Part shown: positions 1-9,700 of the stretch, in pieces
How the letters are laid out: each line of letters starts with the position of its first letter
Numbering within the stretch: position 1 is the stretch's first letter
NCBI GenBank assembly: GCA_963169875.1
Contig: CAUJEL010000028.1
Coordinates: 1 to 42,237, forward strand
DNA: 42,237 bases
Source of the DNA: Candidatus Zhuqueibacterota bacterium
GTDB lineage: Bacteria > Zhuqueibacterota > Zhuqueibacteria > Residuimicrobiales > Residuimicrobiaceae
Direction: 5' to 3'
The notes under the pieces: generated by a model
The model's input: the letters and a program-made list of their open reading frames with translations, nothing else
What the model was told of the DNA's origin: nothing
The model's database searches: none
Made by a program: the position numbers and the translations under genes

Positions 1-131
1 CCAGTGCTTTGCCTGCGGCTTCCTTCAGGCGCCGGGTCACCCCGGTCACCCTTGCCGTCCGGCTAATGATTCCCCTTACCGGGCTCATAGGAGACTTCCA
101 CTCCCAAGTGTATGGAACATGCCGAGCGCAC
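1..131 (-). mobile_element. Group II intron (class C-like), 5' end, truncated by the window edge
   Basis: Read on the minus strand from position 131, the sequence begins GTGCGCTCGGCATG, matching the GUGYG 5' consensus of group II introns and closely resembling the start of class C introns such as B.h.I1. Further in come GACGGCAAGGGTGACC and GGCGCCTGAAGGAAGC, which resemble the domain I segment of that class in the same order. The intron runs leftward out of the window, so its reverse transcriptase is not visible. It sits immediately 3' of a terminator hairpin with its T-run, the known target preference of class C introns. Assignment by recalled similarity, not by covariance search. Confidence 0.82.
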
Positions 132-164
132 AAATAAAAAAGGTCACTTTTACAAGTGACCTTT
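132..164 (-). terminator. Rho-independent terminator of the thioredoxin gene and intron target site
   Basis: Bases 139-149 and 154-164 form a perfect 11-bp stem with a 4-nt loop. On the minus strand it is followed by TTTTTTATTT and then directly by the intron 5' end at 131. It lies about 100 bases beyond the thioredoxin stop codon, so it probably ends that transcript. Confidence 0.85.
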
Positions 165-262
165 CAAGATTTGCGCTGATGAGCCGGGTATCATTAGTCA
201 GCAGTCGCTATATGGTAAGCATTGGCTGATGGCGCACATGCATTACTTCAGCCCCTGGTTTT

Positions 263-670
263 TTAGTGACTGTGGTGATGACCGCAGTTTTCGCAATCAT
301 GATGCTCGTGATCCTGCTCCTTCTCCATATCGGCGCGGACCTTGTCCATGTCCAATTTGCGCACCTGGTCGATGAGGTCTTCCAGGGCAGCTTCTGGCAG
401 AGCGCCGGGCTCACGGAATAGCAGGATGCCCTCGCGGAAGATCGCCAGCGTTGGAATCGATTGAATGCCGAACATGGCGGCTAACTGCTGCTCCGCTTCG
501 GTATCCACCTTGGCAAAGTGAATGTCAGGGTTTTTTTCGGACACTTTTTCATAGGTCGGGCCAAACATTTTGCATGGTCCGCACCAGCCTGCCCAGAAAT
601 CGATGAGTACGATATTGTTATCGGCGATGGCTTGTTCAAAATTGCCAATGGTCATTGTGGAAGTTGCCAT
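263..670 (-). CDS. Thioredoxin-family protein with a His/Cys-rich C-terminal tail
   Basis: A 135-residue cytoplasmic thioredoxin expected to reduce protein disulfides. The active site WCGPC has cysteines at about 30 and 33, and the cis-proline loop SIPT follows at the usual distance. The ATG at 670 is chosen because AAGGAG lies just upstream and the protein then starts at the normal thioredoxin N-terminus; an in-frame extension to 751 would add an implausible leader. The usual fold ends near residue 110. Here roughly 20 further residues (116-135) are rich in His, Asp and Glu and carry a CENC pair, a likely metal-binding tail. A terminator at 139-164 follows. The HAD gene lies upstream on the same strand, about 110 bases away. 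Confidence 0.93.
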   Translation of the reverse strand: MATSTMTIGNFEQAIADNNIVLIDFWAGWCGPCKMFGPTYEKVSEKNPDIHFAKVDTEAEQQLAAMFGIQSIPTLAIFREGILLFREPGALPEAALEDLIDQVRKLDMDKVRADMEKEQDHEHHDCENCGHHHSH

Positions 671-783
671 GATTACTCCTTTTTGGATTTCTTTTTTTAA
701 CCTTCGCAAGGTTAAAGTCCGGGTTTTCACTCTTTCTAGTATTAGATGCATGAGCAGAAGAAAAGATACACTGAATCAGCCAT

Positions 784-1491
784 TCAGGCGAGTTGCAGCA
801 GGAAATGATGCAACTCTTCCAGTGTTCCGGAGTAGGTGGGAGGATGCACTCCCTGTTCGCTGTTAAGCGGGTCATCACTGACCAGAAAGGTCTCCATGCC
901 CACCGAGGCGGCTGCCAGATCATCGCGATGATCGTTGCCGGCCATGAGACACTTTTCCGGATTGACGCCGAGTTTTTGCGCGATCTCGAGAAAATAGTGC
1001 GGATTGGGTTTGCTGTAATGCATATTCTCAAAACTGGTGATGAGGCTGAAGGGAAAATGTTCCAGGTGGCCCCAGCGCAGCCGCGCCTCTATGGCGATGC
1101 GCGGAAAGATCGGAATGGTCGCCAGGGCAATCCGCGGGGTGATGGCGGCGGCAGCCTCCAGCACCTTCGGTGCCAGGGGCAAAGGCCTGGAAACTGCAGC
1201 GACTTGATTGAATTCGTTTTCATAAAACGCGAGAAAAACGGGCTCCAAATCGGCGAATTTGACCGGACTCGAGTGGTCATAGGTTTCTTGAAAGACATCG
1301 CGCAGCAATCCGTGTGTGCCATCCGAGCGGATCATGGCTTCGGTGGCGGTGCCGATCAGCGTCATGAAATCGGTCTGTGGATAATGCGGCGCGAGTTTTG
1401 GCGCCAAAGCCTTGAAATAATAGGTCACAAATTGATCGTTATCCAGTCCCAGCAGTGTTCCATCCAGATCGAATAAAATGGCTTCGTACAT
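784..1491 (-). CDS. HAD-superfamily hydrolase (phosphatase-like)
   Basis: A 235-residue soluble hydrolase of the haloacid dehalogenase superfamily, probably a small-molecule phosphatase with a helical cap as in phosphoglycolate phosphatase. Motif I is DLDGT (nucleophile Asp8, acid/base Asp10). The lysine of motif III is in SKPNP, and the Mg-binding motif IV is GNDHRDD. Starting at ATG 1491 places AGGAGTGAC directly upstream and motif I at residue 8, as usual; the alternative start at 1506 lacks these advantages. The substrate cannot be read from the sequence. It is divergent from sdaA and probably cotranscribed with the thioredoxin gene downstream. Confidence 0.88.
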   Translation of the reverse strand: MYEAILFDLDGTLLGLDNDQFVTYYFKALAPKLAPHYPQTDFMTLIGTATEAMIRSDGTHGLLRDVFQETYDHSSPVKFADLEPVFLAFYENEFNQVAAVSRPLPLAPKVLEAAAAITPRIALATIPIFPRIAIEARLRWGHLEHFPFSLITSFENMHYSKPNPHYFLEIAQKLGVNPEKCLMAGNDHRDDLAAASVGMETFLVSDDPLNSEQGVHPPTYSGTLEELHHFLLQLA

Positions 1492-1686
1492 GTCACTCCT
1501 CATCATTCTTCAAGGTACTCGTGCGAACAATTTCCTCAACTTTTGCCTAAGAAACAAGCGTTTTTTCCATACTGCCGCTGTTCGTGGCACATTCATCACA
1601 ATTCTCTTGTCCTGTAGATATTTTTTATATAACTTTAATTTATTCAGTTACTATCATCCTGTGTATCTCAAGAAAGTAATCATAGC

Positions 1687-2892
1687 ATGCTCTCCATTCG
1701 CGAACTCTATCGCATCGGCTACGGCCCCTCCAGCAGCCACACCATGGGACCCCATGCCGCGGCGCAGCAGTTTTTACGCAGGCAGCCGGGTGCGCACCGT
1801 TATCGCGTTCATCTCTTCGCCAGTCTGGCCGCGACGGGGAAGGGCCATTTGACCGATCAGGCCCTCGCACGCGCTTTTGCCGGCCATTCATTTGAAATAA
1901 TCTGGAAGCCGGAGGAGCAGCTGCCCCGGCATCCCAATGGCATGCTATTTGAAGCCGTGGACGAGAACGGCCAGGAGCAGGATCATTGGGAGGTCTATTC
2001 GGTCGGCGGCGGCAGCATTGAAGACGATGGCGCTGGCGGCGCCCTGGTCCCGATCTATCCGTTTTCTTCCATGCGTGAGATCCTGCAGCAGGCGGAAACG
2101 ACCGGGCAAACCCTGTGGGAGATGGTCGAGCAATCTGAAGGCGAGGATATCTGGCCTTTTCTGCGCCAGGTGTGGCGGGTGATGTGTCTGGCCATTGAAC
2201 GCGGGCTCGATGCGGAGGGCGTTCTACCCGGCGGACTCGGGGTGGCGCGGCGGGCCTGGGCTTTTAATCACAAGAGCGAAGTCTACGGCCGTGATTTCCG
2301 CCGCACCGGGCGGCTGTCCTCCTATGCCCTGGCCGTGGCTGAGGAAAACGCCGCCGGTGGCGAGATCGTCACCGCGCCGACCTGCGGTTCCTGTGGTGTG
2401 GTCCCGGCGGTGCTGCGCTATGTGCAGGAAAACAGCGATCTCGAGGAGGACCGGATTCTCCGTGGACTGGCAACGGCCGGTTTGATCGGCAATCTGGTCA
2501 AACATAATGCTTCCATTTCGGGCGCAGCGGTTGGCTGTCAGGGCGAAATTGGCACCGCATGCGCCATGGCCGCCGGCGCTGCGACCCAGCTCATGGGCGG
2601 TACAGTGCGTCAGGTGGAGTACGCCGCCGAGATGGGGTTGGAGCACCATCTCGGGCTCACCTGCGATCCCGTGGCCGGCATGGTGCAGATTCCCTGCATA
2701 GAACGGAATGTATTCGCCGCGGAGCGCGCCTTGAGTTGTGCCGAATACGCCCTGTTCACCGATGGCTCGCATCGCATCCCATTTGATGAAGTGGTCGCGG
2801 TCATGCGCGAGACCGGGCATGATCTGCCGCATCTGTACCGGGAAACCGCCAAGGGCGGGCTGGCAAAGGCCTACCGCCGCCGCAAACGTTAA
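1687..2892 (+). CDS. sdaA: L-serine dehydratase, iron-sulfur type, single chain
   Basis: Converts L-serine to pyruvate and ammonia in the cytoplasm using a [4Fe-4S] cluster instead of PLP. The N-terminus has the family hallmark GPSSSHTMGP at residues 13-22. The C-terminal catalytic part contains CGSCG at 233, GCQGEIG at 283 and GLTCDPVAGMVQIPC up to 337. Cys284, Cys326 and Cys337 have the 42- and 11-residue spacing of the cluster ligands in characterised single-chain enzymes. At 401 residues it is shorter than the about 455 of E. coli SdaA, mostly between the two domains, but appears complete. No strong ribosome-binding site precedes the ATG; the start is supported by alignment of the first 25 residues. 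No serine transporter is adjacent. Confidence 0.95.
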   Translation: MLSIRELYRIGYGPSSSHTMGPHAAAQQFLRRQPGAHRYRVHLFASLAATGKGHLTDQALARAFAGHSFEIIWKPEEQLPRHPNGMLFEAVDENGQEQDHWEVYSVGGGSIEDDGAGGALVPIYPFSSMREILQQAETTGQTLWEMVEQSEGEDIWPFLRQVWRVMCLAIERGLDAEGVLPGGLGVARRAWAFNHKSEVYGRDFRRTGRLSSYALAVAEENAAGGEIVTAPTCGSCGVVPAVLRYVQENSDLEEDRILRGLATAGLIGNLVKHNASISGAAVGCQGEIGTACAMAAGAATQLMGGTVRQVEYAAEMGLEHHLGLTCDPVAGMVQIPCIERNVFAAERALSCAEYALFTDGSHRIPFDEVVAVMRETGHDLPHLYRETAKGGLAKAYRRRKR

Positions 2893-2962
2893 AAAAGAAT
2901 AGATTTTTGTGAGAGATTTTATTACTTTCTCAAAGAGGCGATCTCTGCAGCAGGAGCAACGC

Positions 2963-3430
2963 ATGAAGACCTATGAATTCGATGCGGTCATCCAGGGCGA
3001 TGACAAGATGGATATCGGTTTCGTGGAGTTTCCCCATGACGTCGAAACTGAATTTGGCGTCAAGGGACAGGTCAAAGTTAAGGTTACTTTTGACGGCTAT
3101 CCCTATCGCGGATCCCTGGCCAAAATGGGCCGTCCCTGCCATTTTATCGGCTTGACCAAAGCTGTACGCAAAGCCATCGGAAAACAACCGGGCGACACGG
3201 TGCACGTGATTTTGCAGCAGGATACGGAACCGCGCATGGTGGTCGTGCCGGAGGATCTTGCCGCGCGTTTCAATAGCGATGGCGAGATCAAGGCTTTTTT
3301 TGACAAGCTCTCGTACACCCATCAAAAAGAGTACGTAAACTGGATCACAGAGGCGAAAAAACCGGAGACCCGCGCCCTGCGCATTGAAAAAACCATGCAG
3401 ATGTTGCGCGACAAGATCAAGCATCCATAA
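2963..3430 (+). CDS. YdeI/OmpD-associated family protein with DUF1905 domain
   Basis: A 155-residue cytoplasmic protein of unknown biochemical role. The first 95 residues resemble DUF1905, a small beta-barrel, including the segment RGSLAKMGRPCHFIGLTKAV and the phrase GDTVHVILQQD. The last 50 residues (FFDKLSYTHQKEYVNWI, then a basic helix) match the OmdA/YdeI helical motif often annotated as bacteriocin-protection. ATG 2963 is chosen because GCAGGAGCAACGC precedes it; an upstream in-frame start at 2909 would add 18 low-complexity residues. It follows sdaA by 70 bases and may share its transcript. The bacteriocin label comes from the family name, not from evidence here. Confidence 0.85.
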   Translation: MKTYEFDAVIQGDDKMDIGFVEFPHDVETEFGVKGQVKVKVTFDGYPYRGSLAKMGRPCHFIGLTKAVRKAIGKQPGDTVHVILQQDTEPRMVVVPEDLAARFNSDGEIKAFFDKLSYTHQKEYVNWITEAKKPETRALRIEKTMQMLRDKIKHP

Positions 3431-3493
3431 GCATCTTAATGATCTTGAATATCTGCCCTAAGGCACTCCGATCCAATCTAATTTGAGGAATTT

Positions 3494-4024
3494 ATGTTCT
3501 GGCTCAAACTCATCAAGGATATCCTCGCCATTTTTCGCGAGGGGCAGTCGCCGCGGCAGGTGGCGGGCGGTTTTATGCTGGGCTCCCTCATCGGCCTTTC
3601 GCCGGTGTTGACGCTGCAGGGGGCGCTGGTGTGGTTTTGCGTCCTGATTCTCAATGTCAATCTCGGCGCCGTTTTTCTCGCCCTGACCCTGTGCGCGCTG
3701 CTGGCCTGGCTCGCCGATCCCTTTTTCCACTGGTTCGGTTATCAGCTCCTGGTAAATGTTGACGGACTCAAGGGACTATGGACAGCGCTGTACAACATCC
3801 CCATTGCACCGCTGACCCGCTTCAACAACACCGTGGTGCTGGGCAGTTTCGTCACCGCCCTGATCCTGGCGGTGCCGGTTTACTTTGGTTTCAAACATCT
3901 GGTGATCGCCTACCGCAAAAGCATCGGCGCCAGGGTAGAAAAACTTAAAATTTATCAGGTCATTAAAAAGAGCAGCCTGGTCAGACTTTATGTAAAAATT
4001 CGCGACCTGGGAGGCTTGTCATGA
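3494..4024 (+). CDS. Integral membrane protein, TIGR03546 type (DUF2062-like)
   Basis: A 176-residue polytopic inner-membrane protein of unknown function. An amphipathic N-terminus (residues 1-20) is followed by a Gly-rich hydrophobic hairpin at 25-75 (GGFMLGSLIGLSP), a segment ending in ADPFFHWFGY, and a last membrane span near 115-135, then a basic cytosolic tail. The pattern resembles DUF2062, and size and context match the TIGR03546 family, which is characteristically encoded beside TIGR03545. The stop codon overlaps the next start as ATGA at 4021-4024, so the two are translationally coupled. GAGGAATTT before ATG 3494 is a reasonable ribosome-binding site. Confidence 0.8.
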   Translation: MFWLKLIKDILAIFREGQSPRQVAGGFMLGSLIGLSPVLTLQGALVWFCVLILNVNLGAVFLALTLCALLAWLADPFFHWFGYQLLVNVDGLKGLWTALYNIPIAPLTRFNNTVVLGSFVTALILAVPVYFGFKHLVIAYRKSIGARVEKLKIYQVIKKSSLVRLYVKIRDLGGLS

Positions 4025-5880
4025 GAAAAAAAATCGTCTTTTTTGTTCTCATACCGCTGCTCATCTTCCTGGTTATTGCCTGGATTTTCATGGACTGCTG
4101 GATTGAATCGGGTCTGGAGCGCGCCGGCGAAGAGCTGGCGGGCGCCCGCGTCGAAATCGACGGACTCGGCATATCGCTCTCCCCGCTGGTCATTCAATTT
4201 GAGCGGCTTCAGGTGGCATCCAGTAGCGATTCCATGCGCAATCTCTTCGAGACCGGCCGGGTACGCTACGCCATGAGTCTGGCGCAGCTGCTGCGCGGCA
4301 AGACGGTCATCGAATCCATGCAGGTGGAAAATATTGTGCTCGGCACACGTCGCACCCGCAACGGCTTCATCGCCAACCGCCGCGGCTACCTGCTGCCGGA
4401 TTCGGGCGAAGGCAGCTATTCTGAACAGATTAAACAGCTATTGCAAAACACACTCAGCTCCACCCCGATCTTTGATCCGACGCTGTGGCGCAGTTCTCTG
4501 AATATCGACAGCCTGGTGAAGGCGCAGAATTTTCAGACGCTCGCCCTGGTGGATTCCCTGCAGAATAATGTAAGCGCTGCATCTTCTCAATGGGACAGCA
4601 CGCTCACGACCTTTCGGGCGAGCGAGGAACGTCTGCAGGAGATCAAGATGCGTCTGACCGCGATCAAACCTGCAGAATTGAAAACCGTGGAGCAGATCAC
4701 CGCGGCGCTCAAAACGGTGGATGAATCGAGAAAAGCGGTCGAGGATTTTCGCAATCAATTTCAGGATCGCTACACCGGTATCACCGGCCAGGTGCAGAAT
4801 CTCACCGCATCGGTGGGCACGCTCGATGAGGCCATGGCTCAGGATATCCGCCAGGTGCTGTCGCTGGCACGGCTCCCGGATATCAATGCCATGGGACTGG
4901 CGGAATTATTCATCGGCCGGAAAATCTTGTCCGACGCGAAGCAAGCGGCCGACTGGGTCGATGCCGGCCGCGCGCTGGCGCAGCGCTATACCCCCGCGCC
5001 CGATTACATCAAGCCGCCGCGGTTCCGCGGGCAGGATATCTCTTTCCCGGTTGAGCGCGGCTATCCCAAACTCTGGATCAAGGAACTGAAAATAAGCGGG
5101 GGGACGGATCGCGCGCAGAACCCGGATTATATCTATCTGCAGGGCCTCGTGAAAAACATCTCTTCGGAGCAACGCGTGGCCGGTGTACCGTTGAGCATCG
5201 CACTGCAGGGAACCCGCGGCGGTTCACTCGACGTGGCATTTTCCGGCACCATGGACCGGCGTCAGCAGCAGCCGCAAGACGAATATAACATCAGGATGAC
5301 CGGACTGCAATTGCGGGGTTTTGACCTGGGCAAAGCCGACTTTTTGCCGGCCACGGCTCCGGGTGCGGTTCTGGGGATGAATCTGGCGGTGAATATGCCG
5401 GGAGAGGGTTTCCGCGTCCACGGCGATCTGCAGCTGCGGTCACTGCAGCTGACTTTTCTACAAGAGCCGCGCAACATCGGCGAACGGCTCGCCCGCGATG
5501 TGCTGGCGGATGTCAACGGTTTTAACGCGGGATTCAAAATCTGGAGCGCCGCCGAAGGGGCGGGCGCCTCTTTCACCACGGATCTGGATGATCAGTTCGC
5601 CGCCGGCATCAAGCGTGTGGTGGGCGCTGAATTAACCGCCTTGCAGAATCAGGTGCGCAGCCGCGTGGAAAAAGAGATCGCCGGCAAACGCGCCGCCTTT
5701 GAAAAAGCCTTTGCCGCCAAGCGGGATGAAGTGGAAGGCAAGCTCAATGCCTATAAAACGCTGGCTGACGAAAACTTGCGCATGCTTGAAGAAAAAAAGA
5801 AAGAGTTGGAGCAGCGGCTGGAACAGGCCAAAAAGAGAGCACTGGACAAGGCTGTGGACCGGATACTGAAAAAGAATTGA
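4021..5880 (+). CDS. Large membrane-anchored protein, TIGR03545 type
   Basis: A 619-residue protein with one N-terminal membrane anchor (about residues 5-27) and a long non-cytoplasmic body. Residues 30-130 look AsmA-like, with beta strands and phrases such as MQVENIVLGTRRTRNG. Residues about 175-275 are a predicted coiled coil rich in Gln/Glu/Lys heptads. A beta-rich region at 340-500 follows, and a second strongly charged coiled coil covers about 545-619. No catalytic motif is visible. Partnership with the preceding TIGR03546-type gene is shown by the 4-base overlap. A role in envelope maintenance or lipid transfer is possible by analogy with AsmA-like proteins, but this is inference only. 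Confidence 0.8.
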   Translation: MRKKIVFFVLIPLLIFLVIAWIFMDCWIESGLERAGEELAGARVEIDGLGISLSPLVIQFERLQVASSSDSMRNLFETGRVRYAMSLAQLLRGKTVIESMQVENIVLGTRRTRNGFIANRRGYLLPDSGEGSYSEQIKQLLQNTLSSTPIFDPTLWRSSLNIDSLVKAQNFQTLALVDSLQNNVSAASSQWDSTLTTFRASEERLQEIKMRLTAIKPAELKTVEQITAALKTVDESRKAVEDFRNQFQDRYTGITGQVQNLTASVGTLDEAMAQDIRQVLSLARLPDINAMGLAELFIGRKILSDAKQAADWVDAGRALAQRYTPAPDYIKPPRFRGQDISFPVERGYPKLWIKELKISGGTDRAQNPDYIYLQGLVKNISSEQRVAGVPLSIALQGTRGGSLDVAFSGTMDRRQQQPQDEYNIRMTGLQLRGFDLGKADFLPATAPGAVLGMNLAVNMPGEGFRVHGDLQLRSLQLTFLQEPRNIGERLARDVLADVNGFNAGFKIWSAAEGAGASFTTDLDDQFAAGIKRVVGAELTALQNQVRSRVEKEIAGKRAAFEKAFAAKRDEVEGKLNAYKTLADENLRMLEEKKKELEQRLEQAKKRALDKAVDRILKKN

Positions 5881-5912
5881 CCGCGAAAGACAGCCGGTGT
5901 GCAACCGGGACA

Positions 5913-6273
5913 GCCAGCGTTCGTAGTACCGGCTTTAGCCGGCCTCATTTGCGCCCGAAGGCGGGACAACTAACTTTCGATTGCCTGGATTTTACAGCCG
6001 CTTACCGCTGATTCTGGTATAGCCAGCGTTCGTAGTACCGGCTTTAGCCGGCCTCATTTGCGCCCGAAGGCGTGACAACTAACTTTCGATTGTCTGGATT
6101 TTACAGCCGCTTATCGCTGATTCTGGTATAGCCAGCGTTCGTAGTACCGGCTTTAGCCGGCCTCATTTGCGCCCGAAGGCGGGACAACTAACTTTCGATT
6201 GCCTGGATTTTACAGCCGCTTATCGCTGATTCTGGTATAGCCAGCGTTCGTAGTACCGGCTTTAGCCGGCCTC
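5913..6273. repeat. 109-bp tandem repeat of paired REP-type palindromes, 3.3 copies
   Basis: Copies begin at 5913, 6022, 6131 and 6240, giving an exact period of 109 bases; the last is cut off after about 34 bases. Each unit carries GTTCGTAGT, then the palindrome ACCGGCTTTAGCCGG, then a second inverted hairpin around CGCCCGAAGGCGGG. Copies differ at only a few positions. Related units occur at 10695-10843, 32962-32975 and 41431-41563, so this is a dispersed family. Confidence 0.95.
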
Positions 6274-6796
6274 TGTTTCTCTGCTCATAAACATGCCGAT
6301 ATCAACCCCCCGGGGACGTCCCCTGATCACACCGTGGGGTTTTTCATTTGCCGTCATGATTGCTTACCGTGTGATGGCCACTCCTTCATAACCATAGATG
6401 ACCCAAATCGACCAAACCCTCTCCTGTGCACTATTGCTGTCGCATTTCTATTGCGAGGTGTCACAAAAATTAGACCGGATAGACCATACATTCTTTATTT
6501 CACGAATCTACGCTCGACAATAGCGACGTAAGTTATTGATATTTAGTAGATGATCGCATGTGTTTTGGCATGATATTTGAATATAATCGTTTGCGCCTTT
6601 ATCAGACGCGGCAACCTTCGCTGCTGAAGTGTGTCCTGTGCCTTTTTTAAACCAGACTCTATTAAAGCTTACACCCGCCTGTGAGAGAGACAGTTGATAC
6701 GATGTTGACAATATTTGAGTGGTTGATGACCAATCTTCAGGTGTGTGTGAGTTTGCCTTTCTGATAACAACTCAAATTACGAAAAGGAGAATGTAC
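6274..6796. other. AT-rich non-coding stretch before the secreted-protein gene
   Basis: No convincing gene lies here; short open frames lack ribosome-binding sites and recognisable composition. It holds a perfect palindrome GGGGACGTCCCC at 6312-6323. It probably contains the promoter of the gene at 6797, but I could not identify a well-spaced -35/-10 pair. Confidence 0.6.
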
Positions 6797-9700
6797 ATGA
6801 AGAAATGGTTACTGTTTTTGGCGATGATTTTCTCGTTCGCGCAGCTCTTCAGCCAGGAGTATTCGTATTTGCCGACGGCGAATGAGCATGATGCCAAAAT
6901 GTTCGAAATCATCAGCACCGGCGCTTCCGGCGATATCGGCACAGAGTTGCTGGAGTTTCGTCTTGAAGTCAGTCAGACCTGGCCGACTTTGCGGCTGGGG
7001 ATCTATGACGGGGATATCACCGCCCACACAATCGGTCATTGGGATGCCCGGGCCGCCAATATCACGCCGCCCCCTACACTATACATCGTGTACGCTGATC
7101 CCCAGGGTGACGGCACGGACATGGTTTTGTGCGGCACATGGAACAGCACCATGATGCCGGATGATGCCTGGTACGACTGTGTGGTGCCCTTGCGGCCTGA
7201 GGCGCGCAATAAAAATGGCAATTATATCTACCGTCTCCAGGTTACCACCAACAATCCGCACTTCCCGCAGTGGTACGCCAATCGTTTCAAACTCAGGGTC
7301 AATGGAAAACTGGGAATTCACGCCAATACCTTCGAATTTGTCGGTGGATTAACTTCGGTCCTGGATTTACCGTACATCTATCCCCAGACAAGTTTGACCC
7401 CTCCCTATGGTCCGTTTGTACCGACCACCTATGACGGGACATTCCAATGGTTCTTTTATTTGCCCAGGCCGGTGAATTACATTGAATTCTGGGATGGCGA
7501 ATTTGATTATGGCCAGGCCAGCCTCAGCCTGCCCCACGACACCGATGATCCAAACACGCCCAATAACGTGTTGCCGCCGTGGGGCTATCTCGGCGATGAA
7601 ACCCTGCCGGAGGGTGTGCGCCTGGCCGCACCGGTAGATGATACGCCCTATCCCCTTTACCTGCGCACACCCAATGTCTATTATGAATTGGTGGCGCCGG
7701 ATGGCGCGGTCTATCGCAATGATAATCCCTCAGGCAACCGCGAATGGGAAAAATTCCGCGTCGATACAGCGCCGTTTGATCCCTCTATAATGGATTACCA
7801 TGCGAACGCGCTGCCGGCCGGCGTCTATCAGGTCAACATCTATGGCGTGGATATGGGCAATTCCAAAAACATGCGTTTTTTTGAGACCATCTCCGGCGTC
7901 AGTGATGAGGGGAAACCCATCATAACTGTGCCGGTGCCGCCAGAACATCTGGGCAGCATCGGCGATTGGGTCTGGGAGGACAGCAATCACAATGGCCGCC
8001 AGGATGAGAATGAAGAGGGACTGGCCCACGTCACTTTACGGCTCGTCAACGATCTTGGCTTCCAGATCTCCAAAACCATGACCGATGAGAATGGCAACTA
8101 TCTGTTCAAAAATGTCCCCGCGGGCCGGTACACTATCCTCCTGGACGCCGCGACCATTCCCTGGGGGTTGCGCAATACCACCTTTAATCTGCCCTATTCC
8201 ATCTCCCTGGACAAAGGCGAGCGCCATCGCGAGGCCGATTTCGGCTATACGCCATTGGAAGGCGCCAGCTGCAGAGAGGTTCTGGCCTGGTATGATCCCT
8301 GGTACGGTTCAGAGAAGAGCGCCCATCCGCTGCGTCACTGGAGTGCTGAAAACCAGGGCGGCATTGCGGATACAGCCGCATTTGATCTCTATGTGCCCAG
8401 CCATCAACAGGCGGATATCAATCCACTATTCGATTCGACGGATCCCGATATGTGGGAGCACGATATCCTGTTAGCCTGGGCCGCGCATGTCGATGCTTTT
8501 GTCGTCAATTGGTTCGGCAAGGATTCTTATGAACAATCCGGTCTCAAAGGACTGCTGGATACGGCTGAACGGCTCTATCAGCAGTATGGCGCCAGCGGCT
8601 TTGATTTTCGCATCATCGTCGCTTATCATGAAGAAGCTCTGGGGGACCTGGACGACAACCTCGTGTTTCTGGCCGATTCCGTGTTCACCCACCCCGCCTA
8701 TTATCACCAGCGGGAAAGTTTGCCCCGGCCGCTGTTCGTCTACGCGCCGCAACACACTCTGGCGGTACAGGATTTTATGACGGCCTTGCAGGGCGCCTCT
8801 CCTGAAAAGGTCGTGGTCTGCTGGAACTGGGAACCGGGTTACACAGAACCCGCCGGTCTGGTGGACAGCGTCTATCCCTGGCCGTTGCATGAAAAAGCCA
8901 ATTGGGATGATCAAAGCGGCATGAAGTGGGGCGAAGAGTATCTTGATGAGTTTTATGCAACTGCGGCTAATCTGGATATCCGTTTTATAACCGCAGGCGT
9001 ATGGCCAGGGTATGATGATCGTCTTTACGTCAACGGGATTAACCACTGGATGCAGCGTCTCGATGGCCGGGTCTACACCACGACCTGGGATAAGCTTAAC
9101 GCGGCGTTTCCGCCATGGGTGCTGATTCATTCCTGGAACGATTACAACCACGCCACGCAGGTGCAGAATACCTACGACTATACGGATCTCTACGTGCGCC
9201 TGACGCAATCGCGTGCGCGGGCGTGGAAATATGGCAATGGCTGCGCGGATGGCGGGGGAGAGCGCGACATCACGGTGCCCGAACTGGTAGTGAATGCGCG
9301 CAAGTTGGGCGCCAGCGAAGAACAGATCACAGCCCTGATCAGCGATTTTATCAGCCGCGGTCAGATTCAGGTGCAGGCGCCGCAGTTGGCCATGGCCGCG
9401 GTGGTGGCGCCCAATGCGCTGGTTTTTGTCAAAGGGTCTCCTTCTCATTTTGGCCAGTCCTGGGAAAATGCCGTTGACGGCGACCGGGATGGCTGGGATG
9501 GCACCGCCACGGTCAAGCCCAAAGGCTCTGATTACAGCAAGGATGCCTGGGCGATCTTTCGCTTCGGTGATGGGGAGACCTATCAGTTTGACTATTTGAC
9601 GATGCAGACTGATAACGGCGTGGATGACGATCGCTATCCCGAGCGTCAGGCCAAAGTCGTGGATTTCTACGTCTCCACGGCCGGACAGGATGAGAACGAT

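Noticed and set aside
3-137. Open frame across the left edge ending CRAHK
   Set aside because: The opposite strand reads as the 5' region of a group II intron RNA, so this frame is a by-product.
697-715. Palindrome TTAACCTT/AAGGTTAA upstream of thioredoxin as a terminator
   Set aside because: On the transcribed (minus) strand an A-run, not a T-run, follows; more likely a dispersed palindrome or chance.
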